Shown here: positions 1-11,081 of the stretch, piece by piece
Position numbering within the stretch: position 1 is the stretch's first letter
Layout: each line of letters opens with the position of its first letter
Assembly: GCF_030253575.1 (NCBI RefSeq)
Contig: NC_080568.1
Span: 28,850,001 to 28,914,000, forward strand
Source of the DNA: Rhododendron vialii
Taxonomy: Eukaryota; Streptophyta; Magnoliopsida; Ericales; Ericaceae
DNA length: 64,000 nt
Direction of reading: 5' to 3'
The notes under the pieces: model-generated
Database searches by the model: none
What the model saw: only the letters and a program-made list of their open reading frames with translations
What the model was told of the DNA's origin: nothing
Translations under genes and position numbers: made by a program

Positions 1-49
1 GAAGCTCCACGAGGAAAAGTTCTGTTTTTCCTTCTTTGTTTTTTTTTGT

Positions 50-130
50 TTGATGATCAGGGTGTTCAGGTCAGTTTACGGACACCTCAACTAATCTCCT
101 TCCCAGTCCGGTCAAAAGTAGGCCATCTCA
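50..130 (-). mobile_element. SINE 3' end relic (Au-like)
   Basis: A T-rich run at about 39-52 is followed by text of the form GGTGTTCAGGTCAGTTTACG then CACCTCAACTAATC. This matches on the minus strand the 3' end of a common plant SINE type, which reads TTAGTCGAGGT-GCGC-GCTGGCCCGGACACC followed by poly(A). The same module occurs at 39900-40076 and, shortened, near 8295-8345. The family name is from memory of plant SINE 3' ends, and the 5' part is degenerate here. Confidence 0.4.
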
Positions 131-623
131 TGCTAGGGCTAGGGAATTTACAAAAAACTACTTTCTTGGTGTCTGACCCTGGTCAATTGTGTGGGGAGTA
201 AACCGGCCGACCACCCGGACTAAGCTTGGGGGCTAAGGAAAAGTTTCTTTGCCTTCTCGTGCTTGTTATTTAGGCATCGACTGCAAATTAATGTTGAGAG
301 AACTTATTTGAGCTTTGATGAAGTGGAAAGCAAAAATTTTTGGTGGTTGCTAAGGCGTTCCTGTTGTAAATTGGTAATAGAGATACAAATGTAGTTTTTT
401 ACAAAAATTTGGACACAGATGTGTCTAGAACCGTTTGGAGTCATGTGCATCAACTTGTATGGGCCATATACGTGTAGGGATCTGTGTCGGTAAGAACAAC
501 CACATCAATTGCTAAATTTGGTATAATTTGTTGCCATTTCTCAAAAATGACAAAAGAAATGGCAAATAGCACTCTACACCCACAAACTCAAAAAAAAATT
601 CAAATTTGGCAAAATTGACATTT

Positions 624-624
<1 letters not shown>

Positions 625-653
<29 letters not shown>
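625..653. repeat. (GA)n microsatellite
   Basis: Uninterrupted GA dinucleotide run of about 14 units in intergenic DNA. Confidence 0.9.
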
Positions 654-656
<3 letters not shown>

Positions 657-2070
657 GTAATGGCAAAATGGCATACATGGATGTACCACTCTTGTTATTT
701 TTACAACTTAGTAACATATTCATTGGTAATAAATGAGAATAACAATGGAAAAGTGACATTCATGGGTGTGGATGCTCTAAGAAATAGATAGATTGAGCTG
801 ACTTTATCTCCTGCGCAATTAAATTAATCAATCAAAGTGGATTAGATTGCTTCATCCGATCAGTAAAAGTACCATATCAATCAATAGTTCAATACACCGA
901 GAGTTGTGGTTCAAAACCAATGAATAATACTCGGGAATGGAGTAATGGCAGCTAGCGAATGAGATACTTTTCTCTGTACTTTAGAGATTGGAGGATTATT
1001 CTTTTGCAAAATACTAGGACCATCGGATGCTAAAGTAAAAAGACAAGTATCTCATGTTGGAAAAGGCAAAAGGGTCACAACCCATGGCTTCATGTTTTGA
1101 AAGGTGCCCTCATTTGTACTCCACATTTGGATTTAGAGGAATTTGTTTAATTGGCAAGAGAAAACAAAGTTGAGAGAGAATTTTGTGTGCCTTTACTTTG
1201 GTAGAGAAAGGCAGAAAGCTATCCCTAGTTGGTTCATGATTAAGCCTCCACTGGTATGCATAATTTTCGACAGGGTGTTCACTTTTCCTTTTGAGTAAAT
1301 TAGACACCTTGGACTTGGCTTTTCCTTTTTGTTTTTTCTGTTCTAGCTAGCTTGCTTTATGAACCAGCTAATTAAGTTGAGTTGAGTTGAGTATTTATGC
1401 TTGACTTGACCACACTTATTATTAGCAGAGAGCCGTGACAAGTATGGCTGGTGGTGCCTCAAAGGAAATGCCGAGCATGAATGGCCCGAATGGGCCTAGC
1501 ACCCATGCTGTTCCTTAAGGGGACAGCAGGGTCCCCGGGTTCGCTCAAAGTGGATGGGAGGATAAGTACTAGTTCCTACTTTGTAGACAGCATGGAAATT
1601 ATGCACGTAGTTATCAATTTTCTTTTGAAAGCAACACTATGGTGACATTTGATCTGCCACTATTAATTATAGAACAAGCTACCTACCATATTTCCAGTCA
1701 TTTGGTTCCAAAGCTTCTTCTCTCTTACCACATTTTAAAATAAAAAACTTTTGCTCTCACTCATTTAAAATGAAGGCAATAATTGCATGTATCTCCTTGT
1801 TATTAATCTTATGATTTTGGATAATACTGTTTGCGCTGTCAGCCTAGAAGGACCTCAATAATTTGTAGCACTAGGATAAAGTAGATTTTAACGAATGGCA
1901 AAATAAAAAATAAATAAAACGAAGTTGGCGATAAATCAATCATATTCTTTATTTTTTTTAACCTATCAGTCGACGTCTCTGGGGGATATATTCTTAGTAA
2001 TACGTGTGACGATCCACAATGGACCCCCTTTCCAAACCTTCATATAGTTTTCTAAAATGGCATTTGCTTT

Positions 2071-2205
2071 CGCTCTTTATCGTCGCTCTACGCTTGCGCT
2101 CTTAATTCTAGCGCTAACAAATTTTACTTGTTCAAAATGTTTCTGAAAGATTTTTTTACACTTGCGCTCATGCTCCCGCACCCGCTCGCACATTACGTGA
2201 CTTAC
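2071..2205 (+). repeat. GC-pyrimidine dispersed repeat upstream of the CASPL gene
   Basis: The segment has an unusual make-up, with repeated CGCTC and GCGCTC words, then ATTTTTTTACA, then GCTCGCACATTACGTGACTT. A recognisably similar string in the same order lies at 16025-16130, just upstream of the kinase start codon. A weaker version lies at 2719-2775. It is therefore a dispersed element, type unknown, near the 5' ends of two genes. Confidence 0.5.
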
Positions 2206-2289
2206 GTCCACACATATGCGCGCCACGTTAACAACAACTACAATTATTAAATTCACATCCAACTTGTCAATCCCTGATTAGTTGCTTCT

Positions 2290-2381
2290 ACACGTAAAAG
2301 TCATTATCACTACCGACCTGTATAAACTAAAGCTCAAGTCCGCTTTCACTCTGTTTCCTCCAAAGTCCCCAACAAAAACAA
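2290..2381 (+). repeat. First copy of duplicated CASPL upstream segment
   Basis: The order ACACGTAAAAG, CACTAC, CAAGTCC-CTTTC, TCCTCCAAAGTCCCC and AACAAAAA is repeated at 2776-2852, directly in front of the coding start. The proximal promoter or leader region has therefore been locally duplicated about 480 bp apart. Which copy holds the transcription start cannot be told from sequence. Confidence 0.6.
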
Positions 2382-2775
2382 TCTTCGTCCCACACACACG
2401 TAAATGATCCAAACCGTTCGTACTTAAAACAATAAAACTATTGATACATTATTTGGTGTGACACCAAATTCACGTCGGGTTGTACTTGTGATCAGTCTCT
2501 TGGGAGTGTCTTGTGTTGGGCTGATTCGAGCCATCCATACTCGTCAATGAATGACTTTGCATCTCTGCCGACACATCTTGATCGTCCATTATTGTTTGGC
2601 TAAGATGCAATCTGAGTCGTCTATTGTCGAGCATGAACAATCCGAATCGACCCAACATGTATGCTTTCCCCGAGGGACAGCACAACCTCGGACATCAGAG
2701 CCACTCATTTTTAAAATACGCTTTCATATTTACACTCGCGCTCGCATACCCGCCCCGGCATGTAACTTATTAGTA

Positions 2776-2960
2776 ACACGTAAAAGCCGTTTCCACTACT
2801 AGTTCAAGTCCACTTTCTTCCTCTTTTTCCTCCAAAGTCCCCCAACAAAAAGCAAAGCAAACAAAAGCCGATGCCTTCCCTCTCTTTTCCTTCCACTTTC
2901 TTCTCTCTCCTCCCAAACACAAACAGCACAGAAAACCAAGAGAGAGAGCCGAAACCCCCA
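2776..2960 (+). promoter_or_regulatory. Probable 5' leader of the CASPL gene (second copy of the duplicated segment)
   Basis: A pyrimidine-rich leader runs up to the ATG at 2961 and includes the second copy of the upstream duplication (2776-2852). An in-frame upstream ATG at 2871 would add 30 residues rich in Ser, Phe and Pro. I preferred 2961 because MDSRG fits the usual soluble N-terminus of this family, but 2871 is possible. Confidence 0.45.
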
Positions 2961-3525
2961 ATGGACAGCCGAGGAAACAGCGTGAGGAGCAACAACCGAT
3001 CCTTATCGATGTCCGACACCGAGTCCCAGTACCAGTCCCCGCTCCGCTCCGACTCCCCCCTCCGCTCCGACGACCCGGATCCGCCGCCCGCCTCGACCAA
3101 GTCCCCCTCCAAAGCAATCGATAAATTCTTCTCCCCCCTCCGATCTCCCCTCGAAAACCACAACCACAACCAGAAGCAGCAGAAGAAGAAGAATTTCGAG
3201 GCGCCGTCGTCGACGGTGGTGTTGTATAATAACAGGGCGGGGAGGGAGGAGGCGGTGACGAAGAAGGTTGCTGCGGGGTTGGGAGGAGTAGGGGAGGGGG
3301 ATTTGGAGGATGGAGTGGTGGGGGAGGAGGGAGAGGGGAGGGGGGATGGGGTGGTGAGGGGGATAGTGAGGAGGACGGAAAGGGAGGTGGTGGTGAAGAG
3401 GGGGGAGTTGGGGTTTAGGGTTTGCGAGGTGGCGTTGTGTTTGGTTTCGTTCTCGGTTATGGCGGCAGATAAGACTCAGGGGTGGAGTGGTGACTCCTTT
3501 GATCGGTACAAGGAGTACAGGTTAG

Positions 3526-3566
<41 letters not shown>

Positions 3567-6500
3567 TAAGCAAAATCATGTTTTCAATTTGTAGGAGATT
3601 ATTTGCTAGTATCGTGAAAAATTAATTCAAACTAGATAATCAATCTTTTGTGGCCGAGTAAAAAAGATGGGAAGGGGCGACCAGTGTAGCTTCTTCCCAT
3701 GCCCCATGGCGTGACCAACGGTAGGGCTGATAAACACCCGGAAAGAGCATGATTAAAAAAAAAAAAAAAAAAACCCCGAAAGAGCATGATAGCAAGTTCT
3801 AAAAATATGTTTGAGTTTGGGTTGTTTACGAGACGAACCAATCTTAAATGAGCTTTAATCGAGCCAATCATAAACCGATATGAGTAGCTGGGAATTTTCA
3901 AACATCAGAACTCGAACAAGCTGAGCAGTAGTTTGTTTGATCGTTCTAAAGCTTCACGAACTTCGAAAAGATGTTCAAACATGCATAGTTTATGTAATAA
4001 ACTGATCTTAAATGAACAAACACGAGCTTGAACTTGAGCGGTTTGGTACATTTATCAGCCATAACCAATGGGGTTCCCACCCACTATGGAATGTTTAGCT
4101 AACTGTCCCAATTAAGGTCATCGCCACAGCACGTTCTTGCAAATTAACCATTGCCTGGAGCTGGAGGAGGACAGCATGTCACCATAGCTCCACCAAGGTG
4201 CGAGCAGGACCAAGGGCCCCCCACAGCATCTGGTTCAAAAGCTCAACAACCCGCAAGCGGGATTTGGACCCAAGACTGTGTGGGAGGGAGGGAATCCCAG
4301 CTACTTGGCCATCTCGGCTGGCACCTTGGCGGTAACTCGACAATCAATCGAATAAGAAAGTCCATGTCCCCTCACACTGGATAATCAGTCATGTATGGTT
4401 ACCTCAAACTAGATTATCAGTGAAATGTATAATTGTGTGTATGCATATAGGTATTTGTGCGTAGAGTACTAAATAGTTCCGTGTTACCTCTACATGTGGT
4501 GTAGTTTTCTGGAATTAAGATTAGTAGACTTGTGTTTTTGTTACATCGTTTTTCTTTTTCCTTCCCATGTGAAGTTAACAGTGCTCAATTTTGTACTGAG
4601 TGTTTGATTTTCAATTTTCATTATTTGATTTTGCTGAATATTGCTGGGATATTGGTAAAAAGAAGATTGAAAAAGAGAGTTGAAATTTTTGGTGTAGAAA
4701 ACAAAGTCAATAATTGTGAAAATCAGACTGCTTAGTGGGTGGCCAAATATAGATATGGGTGAAGTTTGTTTGAAATTGCTTTTTGGAACTCTTCTGAACA
4801 CGTTTGAGATATAATGTTCGAGTAGGTTACTTGTGGAATTCCATTATTTTGGGTTGTTAATTATGGGTAAGGATCACCCAATCTATTTGCAAATTTGAAG
4901 CTATGTCTGAGAGCTGCAATATATTTGAACACCTCATATGCTGAAGAAATTAGAGAATATCAATTGGTAGGTAAATTGTCAAATTTTGATGATTTTCTAC
5001 ACCACTAGCTACCTTTGTTGTTTCTATTACATCTGGGAATAGCAAGGTTCTGCAGTTAGGGAAGCCACTTGGTAAGATTTTTGTGGTGTCCCCGGCGTGT
5101 CTCCGTGTCGGACACGGGGACACACCGGTCTCTAGGGATGTCTGTGCTTCATAGCTAGTGGGTTATGTAACCATTTTGTTTTGTTCCCCATAGGTTTTAT
5201 ATTCCTAGACGGGGATTTGGCTTCCATTCTTTTGAGATAACTTGTTTGGTAAGGTTATTGCTGGAACAGACTTCCAATTTAGAATTCCTTTTGTTATCTA
5301 GAATAGAAGGTTATCCTAAAAGCATGTCTTGTAGTCTTTTGCCCAACAACAGTGTTTTTTTTTTTTTTGGTCTCTAAAGGTGTAGAGAGGTACCTTTGGT
5401 CTTTTGCACTGGCTCATAAGGCCCTGTTAAGTTGCAAGGAAAGGAAAGGAAAGTATAGGAATGTCTGACTTTCCTGCATTTTTTTGGGTGTTCAGTTACT
5501 AAGAAAGTTGTGTGACCCACATCTCTAACTATCCTACTGAGATTAGTTTTCCATCAAAACTCATCCTACAAGAAACACAAGATTTGCAGGAATCTTGTTT
5601 TTGTCTTTCCCACAAATTTCTTTTTATCAAAAGAACTCATGTAGGAAAATACTTTACATTTTCTTTTACTTCAGAGTTCAGAGTCTTCACTTCACTACAA
5701 AATTTTATTCAGAACAATTTTCCTGCATCAATTTCTTGACAAGTGAATAGAGCCTAAAGTTGAAGTCTTGAGGATCGAAATCAAAAAATTCATGCATCTC
5801 TAAGGAATTATTGGAACTACATAACAGTTACTGCAAAACAACTGCACTCCAGCTCTACGATCTACAGAAATGTTTACTTCCAAACTGTGGATTCTCGATT
5901 GCATGCAAGTGACTAACAATATTCTTTTAGTTTTTCAAAGTTTTTTGGTATTCCCCCATTCATTCTTTGTAAAGGTGATGACAGACCTAATTCATGACAG
6001 GTACTGTGTTGCTGTGACTGTTATTGGGTTCGTATATGCAGCGTTTCAAGCATGCAATCTATCCTACCATTTGGCCACTGGGAAACACCTTTTCTTTCAC
6101 CCCCTCCGGTGTTACTTTGATTTTGCAATGGATCAGGCAAGAGTTTTATATCCGTATTCCCCATTTTTATTATACTGCTGCTGATTGTTACTTCTTATGA
6201 CATGGATGTACCAGTTTGTCATAATTTAGCTTTACTAGTAATTGGGGTGGTACCCTTTTGATTCGAGGCTCCAAGGTTCACTTCTCTGTAATGATTTTTT
6301 TATTTTCAAAACGATGAAAGAATCTAGGGACCAGTTTGGTCAATCTGACCCCTGCACTGTTAGCTGGTTTCTGCTCTGTCTGGGGTAATCTGTGACGTTA
6401 AATTAACTTAAACGCCTGTTTGAGTGGAATCCAGCCCCTTCTACGTTGAGGTTGGCAGCAAAGACAATAAATCATATCAAATATATTTACCTTCTCAGTT

Positions 6501-7412
6501 ACCAAGCTCTACTTATAAGACTTTGCTGAACCATCTTATTTATGGGATTCCTTCTGAATTTTTTAGCTCTGTTTCTCTTCTTCGGGACCTCCTTGTTTGT
6601 GATATTTTAAATTTAGTGATGAGGTTGATTGTGTCCAGAATAGTTTTTCTGATGAAGCAAACCTTATTCTTTTGGTTTGAGCTTCCTGTTTCACAGCTTG
6701 GGTTGGCACTTGCGAGAGTTTAGCACATGAGGGTTGATGATCAGTTTGTTGTGTTTGTTCTTGTTCCCGGAGCATGTTCAAAGATATAGTTTATTTTGTT
6801 ATTCTAGGGCCATACTTTCCATTAGTAGAAGCTTGTTCAGATGGTTGAATCTTTTAATATTTCTCTCCTCCTTTCGTTGTGTCTGTAAACCAATTTGTGG
6901 ATAAGACGCCCCACCTTCCTTGGATATGTGCCTGCAACTGCATGAATTTGAAAACCCTTAGTTATACCATCGGCTTGTCTCACTGCATTTTTCGCTGCCT
7001 GCGGTATAAACTGGCACTTTTGAAGCTGTGTTTAGTTCATGTATTGGTGGAACCGTTTGTGAAAGGAAAATATAAGAAAGATGATCCAGTCAACGAGCTA
7101 AATCTGTTTATTTGATCTTCAGATAAATCCAAAAACAATAAAAGTTTCCGCTCCATTTTTGTTTCGCTTTAATAGAAGGAATCATGTTATTGATTTCTTT
7201 TTTCATTTTACTGGCAGATTCTGGCGTACCTTCTAATATCTGCATCATCATCGGCAGCCACCAGGGTAGACGACTGGGTACTGAACTGGGGGAAAGACGA
7301 GTTCACAGAGATGGCCAGCGCTTCTATTGGGATGTCGTTCTTGGCTTTTGTTGCCTTTTCCCTTAGCTCTCTCATATCTGGCTACAACCTTTGCAACCGC
7401 AGTACTACTTAG
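2961..7412 (+). CDS. CASPL4A: CASP-like membrane protein, 4A type (CASPL4A)
   Basis: Exons 2961-3520, 6001-6136 and 7218-7412 give 296 aa. CASP-like proteins are four-span membrane proteins related to the Casparian strip scaffold; individual CASPLs are mostly of unknown function. Residues 1-150 form a soluble tail, first Ser/Pro/Asp-rich with [12 protein letters not shown], then Gly/Glu-rich. The four membrane spans are near 153-171 ([20 protein letters not shown]), 188-208 ([20 protein letters not shown]), 233-252 ([20 protein letters not shown]) and 268-290. [14 protein letters not shown] between spans 1 and 2 and the end [12 protein letters not shown] are family hallmarks. Exon 2 ends in CAG|GCAAGA, a GC-AG intron: the next GT would add two residues inside the conserved DQ-ILAY junction. 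Intron 1 (2480 bp) starts with a GT microsatellite and holds two transposons. A possible poly(A) signal AATAAA lies at 7602-7607. Family call is firm; the subgroup is from recalled homologs. Confidence 0.9.
3531..3563 (+). repeat. (GT)16 microsatellite at the 5' splice site of CASPL intron 1
   Basis: A pure GT run begins 11 bases after the exon 1 donor (CAG|GTTAGT at 3520/3521). Each unit is another GT dinucleotide next to the true donor. Confidence 0.95.
3722..4063. mobile_element. Non-autonomous hAT-like element in CASPL intron 1
   Basis: The ends are TAGGGCTGATAAAC and TTTATCAGCCATA, inverted to each other. They are flanked by the 8-bp duplication ACCAACGG (3714-3721) and ACCAATGG (4064-4071), one mismatch. 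A poly(A) tract at about 3754-3772 and a short internal repeat of GAAAGAGCATGAT lie near the left end. No transposase frame. An 8-bp target duplication and TAGGG-type ends fit hAT. Confidence 0.65.
4141..4380 (-). repeat. Possible tRNA-derived SINE relic
   Basis: Read on the minus strand, the segment contains GGTCCAAATCCCGC, which resembles a Pol III B box, in a more GC-rich context than its surroundings. No clear A box or poly(A) tail was found, so this is tentative. Confidence 0.25.
5420..5754. mobile_element. Tourist-like MITE in CASPL intron 1
   Basis: The ends GGCCCTGTTAAGTTG and CAAGTGAATAGAGCC form imperfect inverted repeats. They are flanked by TAA on both sides (5417-5419 and 5755-5757), the target duplication typical of PIF/Harbinger-derived MITEs. 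335 bp, no coding capacity. Confidence 0.65.
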
Positions 7413-8416
7413 TCTCCGCCGATCACCATCCACGCATTCGTAGGCTTTATGGCCATGAGGGAACTAGAAAGTGGCGTAAACAAATTGTGTATTGTACAGA
7501 CGATATATTTTTTGTTTTTGGGCATGTTACACTTTTGGGGCAAAGTTTATTAGGTTGATCCGATCGCTTTTGTAAATGAAATAGTTCCACTGTGTTTGAA
7601 TAATAAAACGGCCTTTTTTTTCATTGCAGACAACATTTTGTATATGAATCCTGTCCAGTCGCTCCAGACCAGTTTGGTCTAGGCAAAAAAACAAAAAATC
7701 CTTTCTAGGCCTCATTCCAGAACACTTTTTAAAAAAATAAGTATTTGTTTCACATTTTCAAACTCAAAAATAATGTAAATAAAAAATAATTTATTATATT
7801 TTTGTACTGTTTCAAAAGATCTCAATGAAATCTATCAAACAAGATCTATATTGTTTCATTGTGCACGGTATGATTTGGGCTTTTAAGCCTACCATGGGTA
7901 GCGTCCCTCTTCAAATAGTCCGTCAAGTTATTTCGTGAGTTCTGTCATGCAGATATATTATTACAGTACAGCATTACCAGGAGAAAATCAATTTCATTAA
8001 TTAATCTTTTGCAGAATGATTGATTAATGAATGCTGAAAATTTGATAAGGTTGTCAATTTTGAGAGAGTACTCCTCGTTCATTTGTCATGGTTCAGTAAA
8101 TGATGTTATTAATCCTTTTGTAATCCAGCCCAAAGGGCAAATAAATCCTTTCATCTGCTGTGAGCTAAGGCCGCTAAATCCCTTCTAGGCCCCAAATTCT
8201 AGCCCAGTCTCAATCTTGCACTATTTTGAATTGGGCCATAACATACACAGACGGACCTAGTCAAAGGAGAAACATGGATTTTTGATAACTCAAGTGACTG
8301 GATCAGTTTACGGCCGCCTCGATTATTTTTTTAGAATCTCATCGTATATTTGCAAGGATCCCAACTAGAGAAATTTGTTGTATGAATTAGCCCGAAAAGA
8401 ATTGATAATACTTGAG

Positions 8417-8730
8417 GAGCTTGTTTGATTGGAATGATTGACAATGGAATTGGATTAGGAAAAAACATATGGGGCCCACCTCGTAAGCCGACCCAAGGAT
8501 TATTAATCCTGGGACAAGCCAACATTCAGATTATCTTGCCAATTCGATCCAATGGCCAATATTACTATTCAAAATCTTATCTCATCATTTTTATCACATC
8601 TTAACCAAATACAGTATAAAGCTATATAATCTTCACCCTTATTCACGTGAGATAAAAAAAAACACAGGTGGACTAATCCCATGGTATTAATTTATTACTG
8701 ATTTTACAATCCCTCCAATCAAACAAGCCC
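8417..8730. mobile_element. MITE-like inverted-repeat element
   Basis: The left end GAGCTTGTTTGATTGGAATG and the right end, which reads CTTGTTTGATTGGAGGGATT on the opposite strand, form inverted repeats around an AT-rich core. No convincing target duplication was found, so the superfamily is undetermined. Confidence 0.5.
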
Positions 8731-9933
8731 GAGGGGCTTTGAGACATGGATGTTCCTCATTTTATTTATTGGGAAAAAAAATATTCAGTTCCTTGGGAGA
8801 GCCAATATTTATGATCGTCAATTAAATTAGATGATGATGTTGTTGAGCCCCTCTCTGACATTCCACATGGTCTCATATACTTTGAGAAAGAGTGTTGACT
8901 CGCTTTTTGAACTATGTGGTCGAGCTAAGCCAATTTAATGAACTTAAAACTGCACTCATATGTTTTTATTTTTTATTTTATAATGTCAAATGTCCCGAGT
9001 TAACTTGCGTGTACCTCGAACTAATCCTTACAACACATCCCACAGCCGTTCTGCACTCATATATTGTTCAAGCTAAGTAATAGTAGTAGTAGTAATGGAG
9101 CCTTAATTTGGGTTAAATTTTCTCTCCAGCTGCTCAGTGGATATACTTCTTTTTTGTTTATTAAATCTTTATCAGAGTTCAACAAGAATGTTGTAGATGA
9201 TAATATGTAAGAAAATCGAGTTTCGATGGGTATTGAGTTTACTTCTTTATTTATTAAACTTTTGTTGGAACGTTCCACAAAAATCTAGATGATAGTTCAG
9301 AAGAAAATCTAGTTTCGGTGTGCATTGAGTTTACTTCTTTGTTTATGTTTATTAAAGTTTTGTTAGAGGATAATTGAGATGCCTAAGTCGTAGACCTTGC
9401 CTATCGGGCCAACCTGAGATTTTTGAATGGCCTTTTCTTGAACAACCTCTGCATAAACCAGTATGGTGTGACCTTACACCTAAATTTGGTGTCATTGTTG
9501 TGCATCCGGTCTTTGAAACCATGATTAAATACAACAGATAATTATTGTTGTTCATAAACAAGAATGATGTTGCGCGCATATAATTATTTCTTCATAACAC
9601 CGATATTGACAAGAAATAATTTGAAGATGGCTAATTTTACAATACATATGAAATCTTCAATGAGATATATAATTTGGTCGGAGACCCGAATTGTTCAATG
9701 AAATTTTCATTTGTGCAATTCTTGGAATCCCGTCGTACGTACTGGCTTCTTGTGCCGCCTCTATTATGCTTGAACAATCAAAATATTTTTTAAAGGTTTG
9801 CATTTTAAAGACTCCAGCCAATTAGGACTAGAAAACTCGCTAAATAAGGAATTAGAAAGAGTTGCTTCATCACATGCGCTTCGGGCGCAAATAGAGTACA
9901 CTCCGGGCACATCAAAGTTCTCTTTTGATGTAG

Positions 9934-10035
9934 TGCGCCTCAGGTGCATTTAAATTGCACCTTGGGCGCATTCTAATTTTCTCAATCTCTTTATGTAATG
10001 CGCCTCAGGCACATTTGAATTGCGCCCCGGGCGCA
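9934..10035. repeat. Pair of GC-rich imperfect palindromes
   Basis: Two 37-bp imperfect palindromes at 9934-9970 and 9999-10035 share TGCGCCTCAGG, an AT-rich middle and GGGCGCA. They are spaced 65 bp start to start. A shorter variant (GGGCGCA, CCGGGCAC) precedes them near 9880-9910. Their origin is unknown. Confidence 0.6.
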
Positions 10036-10708
10036 TCCCGGTTTTCTCTTTTGTTTATAGCAGGGTCTCAGATATAGCAGGTGTACAACCTTGCTCTTAT
10101 AATGTGTCCGGATCTAGTAGAAATTAAGGAAGATAAAATGACTGGGGAAGTAATTCTAGAGAATGATAAAAAAAGAAGAAGAAGAAGTAATTCTAGAGAA
10201 AATTAATTGTAGTTTTCTTTGTTTAGCTTTGCAAGGAAAATGGGTAGGAAAGTGAGAAGAAAATGACTATAGTTGTTTGATGAAGGAAGAGTTAAAGTAA
10301 AATAATGAGGTACCTAACGCACTACAAAATGTAGGATGGAAAATTGGAAAGAAGAGAGCAAGGCCATCTTTCGGCACGACTTATATAGAGAGAGAGATGG
10401 AATCTCTGGCGCATGAAGCCTTTAGAGTCAAGCTACTAAAGAAAAAGACGAGAACTCCTCGATCTCGTAATTAAAGTCAATGCCAAATTTGAATTAGAGT
10501 TCGACTTCCATCAAGCAAGAGACAAGAAATAGTTTATCATTCGGGTGTGAAGAAAAGATAAGAAATATTGAATTCGATTGTTGAAACTATACGATGAGGC
10601 TTTTATTTATACAAGAGGAGAGAGAGCCTAACTATGGAAAGAAAATCATACTGATTAACTATGGAATAAAATCATTCTAATTACAATCAAATCACAATCT
10701 CAAGATCA

Positions 10709-11081
10709 CGATATTATTTTATATATGCATTTATTCTAACACCCCCCTCAAACTCAAGTAGGTTTAACAACTTGAGTTTGAAAAAGACGAGAGAAACTAG
10801 GAACATTCAAGCAAAAAGAAACCAGGAGCCGCCATGTCATGCCAAGCCAAGCCAAACTCAAGTAGGTCTACTAATTAGAGTTTGAAAGAAAAGAAACGAA
10901 GAAGCCATGAATCAAGAAGCCACGAGCGTTGGTTGTGAAGACGTGCGCTGGAGATGAAGAGACGTTCTGGTGGGTGAAAGCAACCAGAAAGCATGGATGA
11001 GATTGACAAAGTAACTAAGTGCCAGGGGGACGAAAGCGATGCTTAGGCGATATTATTTTGTATATGCATTTATTCTAACAC
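10709..11081. repeat. Direct-repeat-bounded segment with internal hairpins
   Basis: A 34-bp sequence beginning CGATATTATTTT and ending ATTCTAACAC occurs at 10709-10742 and 11048-11081 with one difference. Just inside the first copy is a hairpin CAAACTCAAG...CTTGAGTTTG (about 10750-10781), with a degenerate second hairpin at about 10852-10883. The string AACACCCCCCTCAAACTCAAG resembles text seen in plant Copia-type LTRs, so this may be an internally deleted retroelement. That is inference. Confidence 0.4.

Larger units (their letters stand above)
1..2070. other. Intergenic DNA, no gene seen
   Basis: No open frame here resembles a known protein and all frames are short. The stretch holds a probable SINE relic near the left edge, a GA microsatellite at 625-653, and otherwise AT-rich unique-looking DNA. 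The motif pair around 560-580 and 755-780 (CTACACCCAC against GTGGATGCTC) may be remnants of small transposon ends, but I could not align them well. Confidence 0.6.

Noticed and set aside
2770-3169. Minus-strand open frames opposite CASPL exon 1
   Set aside because: They are shadows of a compositionally biased coding exon, with Gly/Arg/Ser-rich translations and no family resemblance.
5090-5140. Hairpin GTGTCTCCGTGTCGGACACGGGGACAC as a regulatory structure
   Set aside because: Similar GTGTCGGACAC strings are common transposon debris in plants. Without boundaries or context I cannot support a specific call.
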